Position numbers and translations under genes: made by a program. Below, in pieces: positions 12,625 to 14,659 of a DNA stretch of 14,659 nt (within the stretch, counting starts at the first letter, position 1; each line of letters begins with the position of its first letter). Origin of the DNA: Comamonadaceae bacterium (GTDB lineage: Bacteria > Pseudomonadota > Gammaproteobacteria > Burkholderiales > Burkholderiaceae_C). A model generated the notes under the pieces. The model was not told where the DNA came from and ran no database searches. It worked only from the letters and a program-made list of their open reading frames with translations. Location of the stretch: positions 1 through 14,659 of the forward strand of contig CANGMW010000027.1 in the NCBI GenBank assembly GCA_947454695.1, read 5' to 3'.

Positions 12625-14659
12625 GCCGCGCTCCCTTGGCAGGCGCTTGCTGCACGCCGTGACCCCAGCAGCTGCAAGCTGCTTGCGGGTCTGGGTGCTA
12701 TGGATGTTGAGCACGGTGGCCATGGCCAACGACGCATCGGGTTTCCTTGGCGTTGTGATCAACGGCTTGCCGCAGCCGGGCTTTGTCTTTTTGGTTTTTG
12801 ACGACGCCTCGCACCCCTATATGGCCCTTAAAGATTTCATGGCGCTGGGCTTTGCCACTCAAGTCCCGTCGGTTCTGCGCGATGACGTCGAGCTTGTCCC
12901 CCTGTTCGGTCAAAAGGGCGTGCAGGCCAGCGTGGACGCGCGTCGGCTGATACTGGCGCTTGAAGTGGAATCCAATTGGTACGCAGGGACACGGTTGAAT
13001 CTCAACGCCATGCAAGCCGGCAAACCGCTACCGGCGCTGCCCGGGGCCTTGCTGAACTACGGCGTGCAAGTCAGTCGTACGCAGGCCCAGGCCATGACGG
13101 CTGGAAGCAGCCAGAGCCTGTCCGTTTTTGGGCCAGCGGGCCTGCTTGAGTTCACCTCGGCCATGACGTCCACGGGCACGGCCGGGACTGACGCCAGCAG
13201 TTTGAACGCTTTCAAATTCAATCGTCTGGGTACCCGGTTTTTGCGCGACGACGAGGCACAGCTGACGACGCTGTCGGTGGGAGACAGTGTGATGCCATTG
13301 AGCGTGGGCGTTCCAAGCGTGCGTTACGGCGGGATCACCTGGCAGAGCAACTTTGGACTGGATCCGGTTTTCTCGACACTGGAGACGCCTGCTATTTTTG
13401 ACGCGGCCCGCTTGCCCAGCACATTGGAGTTCTTTCTCAACGACAGGCGCGTGGGCGCGCCGCTGACCGTGCCGCCAGGTCCGTTTGCGATCAGTGGACT
13501 GCCCACCGTCGATGGGGCCGGCCAGGTGAAGGTGCTGATCCGGGATGCACTCAACACCGAGCGCATCATCAGCGTGCCTTATCTGCACACCGCGCGTTTG
13601 TACCGGCAGGGGCTTCACAGTTTCAATTACACAGCCGGCCTGCTGCGACCGGGCTTGGACAACTACGACACGCCCTTTTTAAGCAGTTCGCACCGCTGGG
13701 GGCTCACCCGCTGGCTGACGCTCGATGCCGGTGGTGCACTCAGCGCTGACAGCAGCAGCCTGGGTGCAGGTGCCACATTCCCTCTGCACGACAACGTCGT
13801 CGCAGACGCCAACCTGGCCATGAGCCAGTCCCCGGCCGGCAAGGGTCAGCAATGGGGTGCATCGGCGCAATGGCATGTGAGCGTGGCCAGTATCGGGACC
13901 AGCTTCACGCATTCGGCCCCCGAGTTCCGGTTGCTTGGAGACAGCAACAGCGCCTTGGCGCGGCCGCGCGACGATCTGCGCTTGTATGCTTCGCGTGCGC
14001 TGTCTCAGAACCTTGGCAGCGTGAGTGCCAGCTTTGGACTTCTGTCGAATTGGGAGGGCAGCACACGGCTCATCAGCAGCCTGGGTTGGTCCAAAAGCTT
14101 TCGGGACTTCAGCGTCTCGCTCAGTGGCGTTCGCAGCAGTGATGTCCTCTCCGCACAAGTGACTTTGAGCTTCCCTCTTGAGCGTCAAGCCTTTTTCAGC
14201 AGCAGCTTGCAAACACAAGGTTCGAGCACCACGTTACGCAGCGACTACGCCAGCGCGCCTGTGACGGGCAAAGGCGTGGCCTGGCGTTTGGCTTCGACGG
14301 TGGGTGACTCTGCAGGTGCGGTCGACTTGCCCAGCCACATGGCCCGCATCGATGCGCGGACCGACATCGGCGAACACGGTCTTGAACTGGACAGCCGCCC
14401 GGACAGCCTGTCATGGCGTGCCAGCACGGCCGGCAGCATGGGCAGCTTGGCCGGCCACTCGTTTTTCGGCCCCCCCATCAGCAGCGGCTTTGCGCTGGTG
14501 TCCACCGGCGATGCACCGGGCATTCCGGTGTACCGCTGGAACCTGCCGGTCGCTGTGAGCGATGCCCGCGGCATGGCGCTCGTCACCACGCTGAACCCCT
14601 ACCAAAACAACCTGTTGGCCGTACGACCGGAAGAAGTCCCGCTGGAATACCGCGTCACG
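12593..14659 (+). CDS. fimbrial outer-membrane usher protein (3' partial)
   Basis: The frame stays open for 689 codons to the right edge, so the C-terminus is missing. An in-frame stop at 12584 makes ATG 12593 the first possible start; it overlaps the chaperone gene by 32 bases and gives a leader with several arginines, then WVLWMLSTVAMA cut before ND at about 45/46. GTG 12659 would give a normal 23-residue signal and is an alternative; neither has a good ribosome binding site. The N-terminal domain begins GFLGVVINGLPQPG. The barrel/plug region has usher hallmarks: LLNYGVQVSR, RLGTRFLRDDE, LSVGDSV, VRYGGITWQSNFG, LPSTLEFFLND, PPGPFAISGLP, GQVKVLIRDAL and LYRQGLHSFNYTAGLLRPG. Ushers form the 24-strand outer-membrane pore that assembles and exports chaperone-bound subunits. 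The context with an SCPU subunit indicates the archaic sigma (CsuD-like) class. Confidence 0.93.
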   Translation, partial: MLTCGHPRHLRPRSLGRRLLHAVTPAAASCLRVWVLWMLSTVAMANDASGFLGVVINGLPQPGFVFLVFDDASHPYMALKDFMALGFATQVPSVLRDDVELVPLFGQKGVQASVDARRLILALEVESNWYAGTRLNLNAMQAGKPLPALPGALLNYGVQVSRTQAQAMTAGSSQSLSVFGPAGLLEFTSAMTSTGTAGTDASSLNAFKFNRLGTRFLRDDEAQLTTLSVGDSVMPLSVGVPSVRYGGITWQSNFGLDPVFSTLETPAIFDAARLPSTLEFFLNDRRVGAPLTVPPGPFAISGLPTVDGAGQVKVLIRDALNTERIISVPYLHTARLYRQGLHSFNYTAGLLRPGLDNYDTPFLSSSHRWGLTRWLTLDAGGALSADSSSLGAGATFPLHDNVVADANLAMSQSPAGKGQQWGASAQWHVSVASIGTSFTHSAPEFRLLGDSNSALARPRDDLRLYASRALSQNLGSVSASFGLLSNWEGSTRLISSLGWSKSFRDFSVSLSGVRSSDVLSAQVTLSFPLERQAFFSSSLQTQGSSTTLRSDYASAPVTGKGVAWRLASTVGDSAGAVDLPSHMARIDARTDIGEHGLELDSRPDSLSWRASTAGSMGSLAGHSFFGPPISSGFALVSTGDAPGIPVYRWNLPVAVSDARGMALVTTLNPYQNNLLAVRPEEVPLEYRVT

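Noticed and set aside
12698..14589. Minus-strand open frames opposite the usher
   Set aside because: They are short, mutually overlapping and unlike known proteins, while the plus frame is an unbroken usher with many conserved motifs.
1..14659. tRNA genes, CRISPR arrays, insertion sequences or phage genes
   Set aside because: Nothing with the required structure, repeats or protein signatures was seen; nearly all sequence is accounted for by protein genes.

Overview
The window looks like a piece of a betaproteobacterial chromosome, most likely Burkholderiales/Comamonadaceae. The reasons are the high-GC coding sequence, the style of the ScoA/ScoB, PcaC-like and ETF-QO proteins, the AAGGAG-type ribosome binding sites and the tight gene packing. 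This placement comes from protein character only; no search was run. No RNA genes, insertion sequences, CRISPR arrays or long repeats were seen.

Region 1 (1-2502, + strand) encodes envelope and exported proteins. It holds the C-terminal barrel of an autotransporter-like protein cut by the window edge, then, 14 bases later, an exported carboxymuconolactone decarboxylase (CMD)-fold protein. After a 116-base gap comes a stand-alone outer-membrane beta-barrel with a Sec signal peptide.

Region 2 (2503-9467) is a catabolic block. ETF-ubiquinone oxidoreductase lies on the minus strand. A classical SDR dehydrogenase and a hot-dog acyl-CoA thioesterase are divergent from it and coupled to each other by an ATGA overlap. 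A minus-strand AhpD-like peroxidase-related protein follows. The next run is a plus-strand operon-like set: PcaC-like decarboxylase, 3-oxoacid CoA-transferase subunits A and B, a second SDR whose catalytic residues are replaced, and a GST-kappa/HCCA-isomerase-like protein. Together these suggest oxidation of a CoA-activated (possibly cyclic or aromatic-derived) acid, with electrons leaving through ETF to quinone. No acyl-CoA dehydrogenase, ring-cleavage enzyme or thiolase is present here, so the substrate cannot be named. Two facing sigma70-like promoters overlap in the 77-base gap between the AhpD-like and PcaC-like genes.

Region 3 (9470-11005, minus strand) is one ANL-superfamily acyl/aryl-AMP ligase with a divergent P-loop. 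It converges on the catabolic operon with only 2 bases between stop codons.

Region 4 (11298-14659, + strand) is an archaic (Csu/sigma-type) chaperone-usher fimbrial operon: a spore-coat-U-domain subunit, a PapD-like chaperone and an outer-membrane usher that runs off the window end. The 292-base divergent gap before it holds two inverted repeats that could be operators.

The most unusual items are the catalytically stripped SDR inside an apparently functional catabolic operon, the three different CMD-fold proteins within 6 kb (one of them exported), and the atypical AMP ligase between the catabolic and fimbrial operons.
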